Below, piece by piece: positions 15,168-22,377 of a stretch of DNA of 36,921 nucleotides. The translations under genes were made by a program, and so were the position numbers. Source of the DNA: Anaerolineae bacterium (GTDB taxonomy: Bacteria > Chloroflexota > Anaerolineae > Promineifilales > Promineifilaceae); the NCBI GenBank assembly GCA_030425205.1, contig JAUIAP010000053.1, forward strand, positions 1-36,921, written 5' to 3'. The notes under the pieces are model-generated. The model made no database searches, had not been told where the DNA came from, and worked only from the letters and a program-made list of their open reading frames with translations. How positions within the stretch are numbered: position 1 is the first letter of the stretch; the number at the start of each line of letters is the position of its first letter.

Positions 15168-16361
15168 TTAAATGACGCCGCATTCACGCAATCGGCCGAT
15201 TTCTGCCTCCCCCAATCCCAATAGCTCCCGCAATACTTCATCGGTGTGTTCGCCCAACTGCGGCGGCGAGCTATAACTATCCTCGTGCGCCGACAGCTTG
15301 ACAGGGTTGCCCGGCATCCGCACCGTTCCCCCTTGCGAATGCGCAACCTCGACAATCATCTCGCGTGCCTGCACCTGTGGTGAGGCAAATGCCTGCGCCA
15401 AATTGTTGACGGGCGCACACGGGATGCGCGCCTGACTAAGCAGCTCGATCCAGTATGCTTGCGTTTCGGTTTGGAAAATCTCGCTCAAGCGGTGGTTGAT
15501 CAGGTGTTGATTCTTAAAGCGTCCCGGCTGACCCAGATTTTCCTCTGTGTTGAGTTCGGGCGCGTCGATCAAGCCCATCAAGATCTCCCAGAAATTGTCG
15601 GAGATGATCGCGATGATGATAAAGCCATCACTCGTTGGGAAGGTGTTGTAGGGGACATGCACAAAATGTCCATTGCCCAGACGACCGGGTATTTCGCCAG
15701 AGAGCAGGTGCATCGTCGCCATATAGTTGAGCAGGCTGATTTGCGCGTCGAGCATCGCTACATCGACGTGCTGCCCGCGCCCCGTTTGCTCACGTGCGAC
15801 GAGCGCGGAAAGAATCCCGATTGCGCCAAATAGTCCGCCGCCGAGATCGCCGATGGGGATGCCTGCTCGTGTTGGCGGACTGGTTGACTGCCCCGTGATG
15901 CTCATGCCACCACCCATCGCCTGTGCCACCATGTCGAAGGCGGTGCGGCGATTGTCGGGGCCTGTTTCGCCAAAGCCCGTCACGCTACAGGTGATGATGC
16001 GCGGGTTAATGGCTGCCAGCGTGTCGTAGTCGATTTTGAGCCGTTCGGGAACGCCCGCGCTAAAGTTGTTGAGCACAATATCGGCCGATTTCACCAACTC
16101 ATAAAACAACGCCAGCCCTTCCGCTTCCTTCAAATTGAGCGTCACACTTTTCTTGTTGCGATTCAATGTCAAAAAGTACGCGCCCATGCCATGCAGACTA
16201 TTCTTGGGATCACGCGCCAACAATCTGCGCGTCCCTTCCCCTCTGCCCGGCGGCTCAATTTTAATCGTTTCAACGCCGAGATCGGCCAAAATCATGCCGC
16301 CATACGGCCCACTGAGCATGTGGGTTAGGTCGAGCATTCGGATACCTTGTAGAGCTTTCAT
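15168..16361 (-). CDS. Class III (CaiB/BaiF) CoA-transferase, leftward operon
   Basis: 397 residues, usual length. Transfers CoA between a CoA thioester and a carboxylic acid through an aspartyl-CoA anhydride. The nucleophile is predicted as D172 in AGIPIGDLGGGLFGAIG. Other family landmarks: LDLTHMLSGPYGGMILADLGVETIKIEPPG, NRNKKSVTLNLK, ADIVLNNFSAGVPERL and QAMGGGMSITG. It is the last catabolic gene of the leftward operon, 73 nt below the amidase. A second class III enzyme closes the rightward operon, so the pathway may use two acids, or a donor and an acceptor step. Substrate not deducible; homologues act on citramalate, malate, mesaconate, oxalate and others. Confidence 0.92.
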   Translation of the reverse strand: MKALQGIRMLDLTHMLSGPYGGMILADLGVETIKIEPPGRGEGTRRLLARDPKNSLHGMGAYFLTLNRNKKSVTLNLKEAEGLALFYELVKSADIVLNNFSAGVPERLKIDYDTLAAINPRIITCSVTGFGETGPDNRRTAFDMVAQAMGGGMSITGQSTSPPTRAGIPIGDLGGGLFGAIGILSALVAREQTGRGQHVDVAMLDAQISLLNYMATMHLLSGEIPGRLGNGHFVHVPYNTFPTSDGFIIIAIISDNFWEILMGLIDAPELNTEENLGQPGRFKNQHLINHRLSEIFQTETQAYWIELLSQARIPCAPVNNLAQAFASPQVQAREMIVEVAHSQGGTVRMPGNPVKLSAHEDSYSSPPQLGEHTDEVLRELLGLGEAEIGRLRECGVI

Positions 16362-16434
16362 TCTTTTTTATATCGTAGAGGTCTTTGCCGCGCTGCCCCG
16401 TAAAAGACGCTGTTCGCATTTACGTATTGTGCAT

Positions 16435-17061
16435 TCAATCCAAAGAACCAAAATAGTCTAAAACCGTCTGTTTCGTGACAACATCGCCATATTTGCTGTC
16501 GATGTCGAAGAGGTTTGCCTCGTGTGGGGCGGCGTGACGGTCGCCGACACATTCGCGGGGGACAATCGGCCGAAATCCATATTGCATCGCGTCCACCGCC
16601 GTTGCCCGCACGCATCCACTGGTTGAACAGCCCGTGATAATCAACGTGTCAACGCTGCGGGCGGTCAACATGGCGGCGAGCGATGTGCCGAAAAATGCGC
16701 TGGCGTACTGCTTTTTGATGATGACATCGGACGCAGCGGGCGGTAGCTCTGGCACAATTTCAGCCAGTGGCTCTCCCTCGACCATGCCACGTAAGAGCGG
16801 CACTTTCTGCACAAATAGACCCCCATCGACCCCGTTAGGCATGTACATCACCTGTGTGTAGATGACCAGCACGCCAGCCGACCGTGCGGCCGCCAGCAGT
16901 TCTACCGTCTCGCCCACCGCCGTCACCACATCGGGCGCATAGAGCGGCGCACTTTCCGTCGTATAGGCATTGATAAAATCGACGACGATGACGGCGGGTT
17001 TTCGGCCGAAACCCAATCGCCCGTCAAAGACCCCCGCGTAGTTTTGTTTTAAGTCTGTCAT
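16435..17061 (-). CDS. Isochorismatase-type amidase (maleamate / N-carbamoylsarcosine hydrolase-like)
   Basis: 208 residues with the cysteine-hydrolase triad D28 (VIVVDFINAY), K117 (IIKKQYASAFFGT) and C150 (GCSTSGCVRATAVDAMQYGF). The CSTSGCVRAT loop with the following RPIVPRECVGDR is the form found in maleamate amidohydrolase (NicF) and N-carbamoylsarcosine amidase rather than in isochorismatase or nicotinamidase. It would release ammonia from a linear amide. The ATG at 17061 is chosen because AAAGG lies upstream and homology starts there; an ATG at 17082 would overlap the membrane protein gene. Position after a flavin monooxygenase and hydrolase supports a role in N-containing ring or amide catabolism. 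Confidence 0.88.
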   Translation of the reverse strand: MTDLKQNYAGVFDGRLGFGRKPAVIVVDFINAYTTESAPLYAPDVVTAVGETVELLAAARSAGVLVIYTQVMYMPNGVDGGLFVQKVPLLRGMVEGEPLAEIVPELPPAASDVIIKKQYASAFFGTSLAAMLTARSVDTLIITGCSTSGCVRATAVDAMQYGFRPIVPRECVGDRHAAPHEANLFDIDSKYGDVVTKQTVLDYFGSLD

Positions 17062-17074
17062 AGATTGAAAACCT

Positions 17075-17752
17075 TTATGCACTACCCATTACACGTTCTT
17101 TCAATTTCCAAGCCGCATACATAAATGCCGCCTGCCCAACTGTGTTCATCAGTTGCTCCGTCCATTGCAGCGGAATCGTCTGCACGGGGATGCGCGCCAA
17201 GCCACTCAGCGCAAAAACGACCACGATGTTGACCAGAAATAGTGCAGCCACCAGTGGCATTTGCATCCGTCGCGCCCGCCGAATCAACAGCGCGGCCAGC
17301 ACCACATTGGCAATTGTCAACATGCCTAAAAAGAGGAAGCGCCACGTGCTGATCGCAAAATCGGGGAAGCCCGTTGCAAAGCCACCCACAAAAAAGGTCG
17401 CAATCGTAATCAGCGGCCACAACCAAATGCGTTGGCGCGGATTGCGCTCATCGACCACCCGCAGCGCATAGCTGACCGCATAGCTCATCAGCACAAACCC
17501 AACACCCATCCAGACAAACAAACTTTTGTCGAAAAAGACGATGTTGGTCTGGGCGTCGGAGAGGGCCATCAGCAGTTTCCAGACCGCTTTGAGCGTGCCG
17601 CCAATCGTGATGAGCAGCCAGCCGATTTGGGACATTCGGCCGATTTCCGCATCGACGCGCACAATCATTTGGCTAATAAACCAAATGCCCAACGATGAAA
17701 AGATGACGGGAATAAAATCTTCGAGTGCAAGGGCAAGTGAGTAGGTTTCCAT
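17075..17752 (-). CDS. Seven-helix integral membrane protein, unknown family
   Basis: 225 residues with about seven transmembrane segments (for example IGWLLITIGGTLKAVWKLLMAL, WLWPLITIATFFVGGFATGF and PLVAALFLVNIVVVFALSGL). Short loops carry few charged residues. I do not recognise the family. It begins 2 nt after the hydrolase stop and ends 13 nt before the amidase start, so it is certainly co-transcribed with the catabolic genes. Uptake or sensing of the pathway substrate is a possible role, but size and helix number do not match a standard transporter class. Confidence 0.8.
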   Translation of the reverse strand: METYSLALALEDFIPVIFSSLGIWFISQMIVRVDAEIGRMSQIGWLLITIGGTLKAVWKLLMALSDAQTNIVFFDKSLFVWMGVGFVLMSYAVSYALRVVDERNPRQRIWLWPLITIATFFVGGFATGFPDFAISTWRFLFLGMLTIANVVLAALLIRRARRMQMPLVAALFLVNIVVVFALSGLARIPVQTIPLQWTEQLMNTVGQAAFMYAAWKLKERVMGSA

Positions 17753-17754
17753 AG

Positions 17755-18528
17755 TTACACCAAAAACTCCATCAACAGTTCAACAACCGCTGTCGGTTGC
17801 AAATCACAAACAAATGTCCCAGCATTGGGGATGACCGCCATGCTGCTGTTTGGCAGCAACGCATGTGTCGGCTCAAGCGAGGCGCGTAGCGAATCATGTT
17901 CCCCTGCCAGCAGTAGCGTCGGACAAGTGATTGTCGCCAGTTGTCCGGCGAAATCTTGCTCAAAAACGGCGTGATAGGCCGCGCTAAGCTGTGCGCCCGC
18001 ATGCAGGGTTAAGAGTGCTTCGCGGTATAGAAGATTGGCGGGGAGATCGCTAGACTTTTGCGCCGTCCGCTGCCAGATCGCGGAAATATAATCTCCCGTC
18101 GGCTCAAATGGCAGTAGCGTTTTTTCCAAGTACGTAATTTGTTGGGCGGTCAACAACGGAGGGCCAGCAAGACATAGTTTGTGCACCAACGCTGGATAGT
18201 CGTGTGCCATTTGCACCGCAATGGCTGCGCCTGTGTGATGTCCAAACAGATAGCAGTTGGCGATGCCAAGCCTCTCTAGGGCAGCATAAAACGCCGCTGC
18301 ATAGAGTGCCGTCGATGGCTTTTCCGCTGGCACAAACGATTGTCCAAAGCCCGGTGTGTCGAGCGCGATCACCCAATAATCGGCCGATAACAGCGTCATC
18401 ATCGCCGCATACATGATTGATGAGCTGGCCGTTTGATGGAGCAGGATGAGCGGTGGCAAATCGGCCGAACCTGCCGTCCGCAAATGGACCTGCCCATATG
18501 TTGTGTCAACGTACTGGCTACGGATCAT
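17755..18528 (-). CDS. Alpha/beta-hydrolase-fold protein with altered catalytic triad
   Basis: 257 residues with a clear fold: PPLILLHQTASSS (oxyanion-hole strand), VIALDTPGFGQS, the nucleophile elbow YLFGHHTGAA, CPTLLLAGEHDSL and a C-terminal IPNAGTFVCDLQP. The elbow should be G-x-S-x-G but has H98 instead of Ser. D212 is retained. The terminal catalytic His (usually GxGHF) is T238. A normal serine-hydrolase mechanism is therefore unlikely. G-x-H-T-G elbows occur in other uncharacterised family members, so the change is probably functional rather than decay. It is 3 nt after the flavin monooxygenase, the place taken by deformylases or ring-cleavage-product hydrolases in related pathways. Confidence 0.85.
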   Translation of the reverse strand: MIRSQYVDTTYGQVHLRTAGSADLPPLILLHQTASSSIMYAAMMTLLSADYWVIALDTPGFGQSFVPAEKPSTALYAAAFYAALERLGIANCYLFGHHTGAAIAVQMAHDYPALVHKLCLAGPPLLTAQQITYLEKTLLPFEPTGDYISAIWQRTAQKSSDLPANLLYREALLTLHAGAQLSAAYHAVFEQDFAGQLATITCPTLLLAGEHDSLRASLEPTHALLPNSSMAVIPNAGTFVCDLQPTAVVELLMEFLV

Positions 18529-18531
18529 CGG

Positions 18532-19713
18532 CTATATCCTATCTGCCAACATCGCGGCGCGTAACAAATACGCCCGCGCCTGCTCTGGGTCGGCGGCGGT
18601 CGCGGCCAGCTCAGCGTTGCGCTGCTGGCGATATTCTGCATCTTTGGCCGCCATATCTTTGTAATTCTTGTCCGAATAGGTTGAGACGTTTTGGCGTGCC
18701 ACGCTGCGCCGCTGGTCGCTCCACTGGTCGAGTTGCGTCTCTGCGACCTGCGGCCAACTTTGCGCCAACACCGCTGCCAACGCATGGGCATCATGAATGC
18801 CGCTGTTCATCCCCATGCCACCTGCGGGATTGTTGATGTGGGCGGCGTCCCCAAGCAGCAAGACCCGACTGCGCCGAAACGACGCTGCCACGCGCTGATG
18901 GACGCGATACAGTTGGGTTGTCTTGATGTTGAACGGGACTTCCTCCCCGATAAATCGCCACATCCGCTGGCGCAGTTGATCTTCCGACATCGCAAACGAT
19001 TCATCTTCGCCATCCTTGAGGCGAAAAACGACCCGCGCCAAATCGGGCAGGCGCAAGATGATGACCCACTCTTCGGGGTCAAAGATGTAGTTGACTGCGC
19101 CAAATTCGGGGAAGATCGTTTCAAAGTCGTAATCTGTCCCAATCAGCAGAAAGCGATCTGCATAGGTCATCCCCTCAAATGGCATTTGCAGCTTTTCACG
19201 CACCGCACTGCGCGATCCATCCGCTCCACATAAAAATGATCCCTCTACCGTCTTCAACCCATCTGCGGTCTCAAACGTCACGCTGACCCCATTATCGCCA
19301 TCTACATGGTCGAGATAGCGATGACCCATGTGAACGGACGCACAGGGGAGCTGTTCGACGGCTGGCTTGAGAACACGCGTCAAAATGTGCTGCGGGCATT
19401 GAACGCGATAGGGAAACGGGGTGTCGTTGGCAATGGCGGCGTAGTCGAATGTGGCAACTCGCTGGCGCGTGCGCCGCTCCCAATAGGCCAATTCGCGCAC
19501 GATAAAGCCCTGCGCGATGACCGCATCCAGCACGCCCCATTCGTCCAACATTTCGAGCGTCGGCGGATGAAAGGTGCTGGCGCGGATGTCGCTGTTTAGC
19601 GCATCGTCTTGTTCATAGACGGCGACGGGAACACCCGCGCGACCCAGCGCAAGGGCAAGACAGAGACCCACGGGGCCTGCGCCGATGATGATGATAGGGC
19701 GAGCTGTTTGCAT
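18532..19713 (-). CDS. Class A FAD-dependent aromatic monooxygenase
   Basis: 393 residues with the three fingerprints of the p-hydroxybenzoate hydroxylase family: GAGPVG (11-16) binding ADP of FAD, the DG motif CGADGSRSAVR, and the GD motif LLLGDAAHINNPAGGMGMNSGIHDA. It should use NAD(P)H and O2 to hydroxylate or cleave an aromatic ring. Relatives include 6-hydroxynicotinate 3-monooxygenase, the ring-opening 2-methyl-3-hydroxypyridine-5-carboxylate oxygenase and MhpA. The sequence alone does not decide among them. It starts 1 nt past the nitrilase-like gene and is tightly followed by the hydrolase-fold gene, so all three are one transcript. Confidence 0.9.
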   Translation of the reverse strand: MQTARPIIIIGAGPVGLCLALALGRAGVPVAVYEQDDALNSDIRASTFHPPTLEMLDEWGVLDAVIAQGFIVRELAYWERRTRQRVATFDYAAIANDTPFPYRVQCPQHILTRVLKPAVEQLPCASVHMGHRYLDHVDGDNGVSVTFETADGLKTVEGSFLCGADGSRSAVREKLQMPFEGMTYADRFLLIGTDYDFETIFPEFGAVNYIFDPEEWVIILRLPDLARVVFRLKDGEDESFAMSEDQLRQRMWRFIGEEVPFNIKTTQLYRVHQRVAASFRRSRVLLLGDAAHINNPAGGMGMNSGIHDAHALAAVLAQSWPQVAETQLDQWSDQRRSVARQNVSTYSDKNYKDMAAKDAEYRQQRNAELAATAADPEQARAYLLRAAMLADRI

Positions 19714-19714
19714 A

Positions 19715-21403
19715 CTAAGTCGTCAAAATCGTCGCCAACTGCCATGCGCGGCCATTGATGAGATCGGTATCGGCCGACATGACCTTCTTGCGTGCGGTCG
19801 CGGGGTGGATTTCAGTAATTGTTAAGTCCGCATCGGCCGAAATTCGCGTCACAATTGGCTCATTAATGGTGCCGTTAAATTGGCGCGTTTTCCAGTTGGT
19901 AAAAATTTGAAAGTCGTCATGTTGGGTGATGATCAGACTGTTGCCAAACGGTTTTGGTCGGGTAGCAGCCACGAGACAGACGCGATTTTCGGCCGATCTG
20001 CCCAGCAAGCCCAGCGTCGTCTCCCACGCCTCCTGCACATCAAAAGAGACCGCAATCACATCACAGCCCGCAATCGCCAACACCTTTGCGACCTCTGGAT
20101 AGATGCTGTCATCCCCCGCGATTAAGCCGAGCCGACCCCATGCGAGATCGACGGTTGTGATGGTGTCGCCAAGTTGCGCCCATGCGTGGCGGGCGCAACG
20201 GTGCAACTGCCGTTGGTTGTGGATAATGCCGTCCCCGCCGATCAAATAGGCGGTGTGAAAATAGTCTTGCCCCTCCTGTTCAACGAGCGTGGTGCAGACT
20301 GTCAGCTTGCGGGAACCAATCGCGGTTGTTAGCTGATTGATCGCGTATTGTGAGCGGACAACCGCCTCTGTTGGGTCATCGACCAACCCATTTTCCAAGC
20401 AGAAAAGTTCGGGCAGCACGAGCAGGTCGATCGCGTCGTGTTGGTTGATGACAGCGACTAATTCGGCGATTGCGTCCATTCCTGACTTCTGCGGTTGGTA
20501 GACGGCGGCGCGGATCGTTTCGGCCGAAAAATGTCCATCATCAGGGCTAGGGGGAGTGGAAATCGGCCGATAAAGTTCCCCACGTCGCCCCGCCAACATG
20601 TCGCTGCCATCCGGTCGCTGCTTCTCATCTGCTTGTGCGGGATCGATGTCGGCAAAGATGACCGCCTCTTCTCGTCGTGGGGCCATCGCCAAAACGGTTC
20701 CGTCGGGTGCGACGATTTGACTCTCTCCTGCCCCAAAAAGATAGTCGGCTGGCACACCCAGCGCAGGTGCAATCGTTGGCAACAGTGGTTCGGGGATCAA
20801 TGCCCCCGTCTTGTTGGCTGAAACGACAAAGACGCGATTTTCAGGCGCGCGCACTGGCACATGCAGCCCCGCCTCATCAAATGCGAAAGAGTTGAGGCTG
20901 TTGCACAGTATTTGTGCGCCGCGAATTGCCAATGAGCGTGGCGTTTCCATCGTCACCCCGTCGCGGCAGGCGTACAGTCCCACCGTGCCAAGCCGCGTCT
21001 CGACAATCGGTGCGATGGTTGTGGCGCGGTCAAAGCGTTTGTTTTCATGCCCCATCAACGTCTGTTTGTCCGCTTCCGCGATGCAGTTGCCGTTGTCGTC
21101 AAAGAGAAAGCTGGTCACGGTGACGCGCTGATCGGGGCGTTGGACGGTGCAGTTGATGACGATGAAGCAGTTGTGTTGGTGGGCTTTTCGGCCGATTGCC
21201 GCCAAAAATTCCCCTTCAACCGTCACCGCCGTCTCGTACACCTCCTGCTGATCCTCATACCACGACAGGCGATTACAAAACTCAGGCAACACGATCAGAT
21301 CGGGTTGATGCTGCGCCGCCTGATCGATCATGCGCAAACAGGTGACGAGATTTTCATCAAGATCAAGCCCAGAAGCGAATTGGGCAGCGGCTACTCTTAT
21401 CAT
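19715..21403 (-). CDS. Tandem nitrilase-superfamily protein, second domain degenerate
   Basis: 562 residues made of two C-N hydrolase domains. Domain 1 (about 1-285) has the complete triad E41 (IVLPEFC), K113 (AEADKQTLMGHE) and C146 (GLYACRDG). Domain 2 (about 295-555) keeps E332 (LLVLPELFC), but the Lys region reads HNQRQLH (Arg in place of Lys) and the Cys strand reads GLIAGDDS with G430 where Cys is expected. So one active and one pseudo-domain are predicted, possibly forming the dimer-like interface within one chain. It would hydrolyse an amide, carbamoyl or nitrile group. First gene of the leftward operon; its ATG has no Shine-Dalgarno and lies 11 nt after a heptamer hairpin. Confidence 0.88.
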   Translation of the reverse strand: MIRVAAAQFASGLDLDENLVTCLRMIDQAAQHQPDLIVLPEFCNRLSWYEDQQEVYETAVTVEGEFLAAIGRKAHQHNCFIVINCTVQRPDQRVTVTSFLFDDNGNCIAEADKQTLMGHENKRFDRATTIAPIVETRLGTVGLYACRDGVTMETPRSLAIRGAQILCNSLNSFAFDEAGLHVPVRAPENRVFVVSANKTGALIPEPLLPTIAPALGVPADYLFGAGESQIVAPDGTVLAMAPRREEAVIFADIDPAQADEKQRPDGSDMLAGRRGELYRPISTPPSPDDGHFSAETIRAAVYQPQKSGMDAIAELVAVINQHDAIDLLVLPELFCLENGLVDDPTEAVVRSQYAINQLTTAIGSRKLTVCTTLVEQEGQDYFHTAYLIGGDGIIHNQRQLHRCARHAWAQLGDTITTVDLAWGRLGLIAGDDSIYPEVAKVLAIAGCDVIAVSFDVQEAWETTLGLLGRSAENRVCLVAATRPKPFGNSLIITQHDDFQIFTNWKTRQFNGTINEPIVTRISADADLTITEIHPATARKKVMSADTDLINGRAWQLATILTT

Positions 21404-21414
21404 AGGAGATGGGA

Positions 21415-21508
21415 GCTAGTTGCTAGTTGCTAGTTGCTAGTCAAGAAATGAGCTGAAAGACAAACGCCCATTCCTACTAGCCACTAGCGACTACAGACTA
21501 GCCACTTT
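21415..21508. repeat. Heptamer arrays as inverted arms in the divergent leader
   Basis: Four copies of GCTAGTT (the last GCTAGTC) at 21415-21442 face five related heptamers of the complementary type (CTACTAG, CCACTAG, CGACTAC, AGACTAG, CCACTTT) at 21474-21508. Together they can fold into a long imperfect hairpin in the 5' leader of the nitrilase operon, ending 11 nt from its start codon. Confidence 0.75.
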
Positions 21509-21513
21509 TGGTT

Positions 21514-21545
21514 AAATGTTATAATATCACATTGTTATAACATTT
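21514..21545. promoter_or_regulatory. Palindromic operator/promoter between the two catabolic operons
   Basis: AAATGTTATAA (21514-21524) and TTATAACATTT (21535-21545) are perfect 11-bp inverted arms with a 10-bp spacer, so the half-sites are two helical turns apart. The arms contain TATAAT on the plus strand (21520-21525) and TATAAC-type boxes on both strands, so divergent promoters probably overlap the site. No regulator gene lies within the cluster. Confidence 0.65.
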
Positions 21546-21587
21546 GATGCACTTTTGCACAATAGAGAAGTATTTAAGGAACCCACC

Positions 21588-22334
21588 ATGACAAAAGATG
21601 TTCTCGGTTATCGCAAGAAATTCGGCGTCATCGCGCCAAGCACGAACACGATTGTTGAGCCAGATTTTAACGACATGCGTGTTCCCGGTGTCACTTCACA
21701 CACCTCGCGCATCTGGATTCGCAATCAGGATTTGAGCAGCGATGAAGCATTTGAAGCCCTCTTGGAGGAGATTCGTGTTGAGATTGAATTTGCCGTGCGG
21801 CGGGTCTTGACGGCCGAACCCGATTACATGGTGATGGGGATGAGCGCGGAGACATTTTGGGGCGGCATGGAGGGCAACCGTGAGTTTATTCGCCAAATCA
21901 ACCAGTGGAGCGATCTCGGCGTGGCAACGGGAGCGGAGGCGTGTGAGCGCGCGCTCCAGCTTTTCGGCGCAAAGCGAATCGGCGTGGTTACCCCCTATCA
22001 ACCCGTTGGCGACGAGAATGTGATCAAGTTTTTCAACGAGATTGGCTTCGATGTTGTCAACATCAAGGGGTTACGCTGTCCAAGCGCCGTGTCAATTGCC
22101 CATGTTAGCGAGGACGAGCTGCGCCGTGCCTTAATCGAGGTCAACGGTCCCGATGTGGACGCGATTGTGCAGGCGGGAACAAATCTGAGCATGGTCGGGT
22201 TGGCCGATGAAGCAGAACGCTGGCTCGGCAAACCCGTAATTGCAATCAACGCGGCGACGTGGTGGTTTGCCCTACGCGAGAACGGCATCGAGGACAAGAT
22301 CTTCGGAAAAGGAAGACTTCTGCGAGAATTTTAA
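21588..22334 (+). CDS. Maleate isomerase / Asp-Glu racemase superfamily protein
   Basis: 248 residues. The fold-defining segments are FGVIAPSTNTIVEPDFN at the N-terminus, MVMGMSAETFWGGMEG (81-96), AKRIGVVTPYQPVGDE and IVQAGTNLSM. Classical maleate isomerases and racemases use two cysteines, in the loop after strand 3 and before TNL. Here these positions are MS (near 85-86) and AG, so both are absent; the only nearby Cys is in IKGLRCPSAV. This matches an uncharacterised subfamily often annotated as arylmalonate decarboxylase-like. Chemistry could be isomerisation, decarboxylation or racemisation. The ATG at 21588 has AAGGA correctly spaced. First gene of the rightward operon. Confidence 0.85.
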   Translation: MTKDVLGYRKKFGVIAPSTNTIVEPDFNDMRVPGVTSHTSRIWIRNQDLSSDEAFEALLEEIRVEIEFAVRRVLTAEPDYMVMGMSAETFWGGMEGNREFIRQINQWSDLGVATGAEACERALQLFGAKRIGVVTPYQPVGDENVIKFFNEIGFDVVNIKGLRCPSAVSIAHVSEDELRRALIEVNGPDVDAIVQAGTNLSMVGLADEAERWLGKPVIAINAATWWFALRENGIEDKIFGKGRLLREF

Positions 22335-22338
22335 GGGT

Positions 22339-22377
22339 CGTGCTTCGGCACGCACCACGCAATACGCAACACACACA
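22339..22377 (+). repeat. UUCG hairpin followed by heptamer repeats before the leuC-like start
   Basis: CGTGC-TTCG-GCACG (22339-22352) forms a stable C(UUCG)G tetraloop hairpin. It is followed by ACGCACC/ACGCAAT/ACGCAAC/ACACACA heptamers leading directly into the ATG at 22378. There is no clear Shine-Dalgarno; the structure may tune translation of the downstream hydratase. Confidence 0.7.

Noticed and set aside
17755..18528. Reading the hydrolase-fold gene as a decaying pseudogene
   Set aside because: The frame is intact, fold motifs are preserved and spacing to both neighbours is tight; the altered residues look like a divergent active site.
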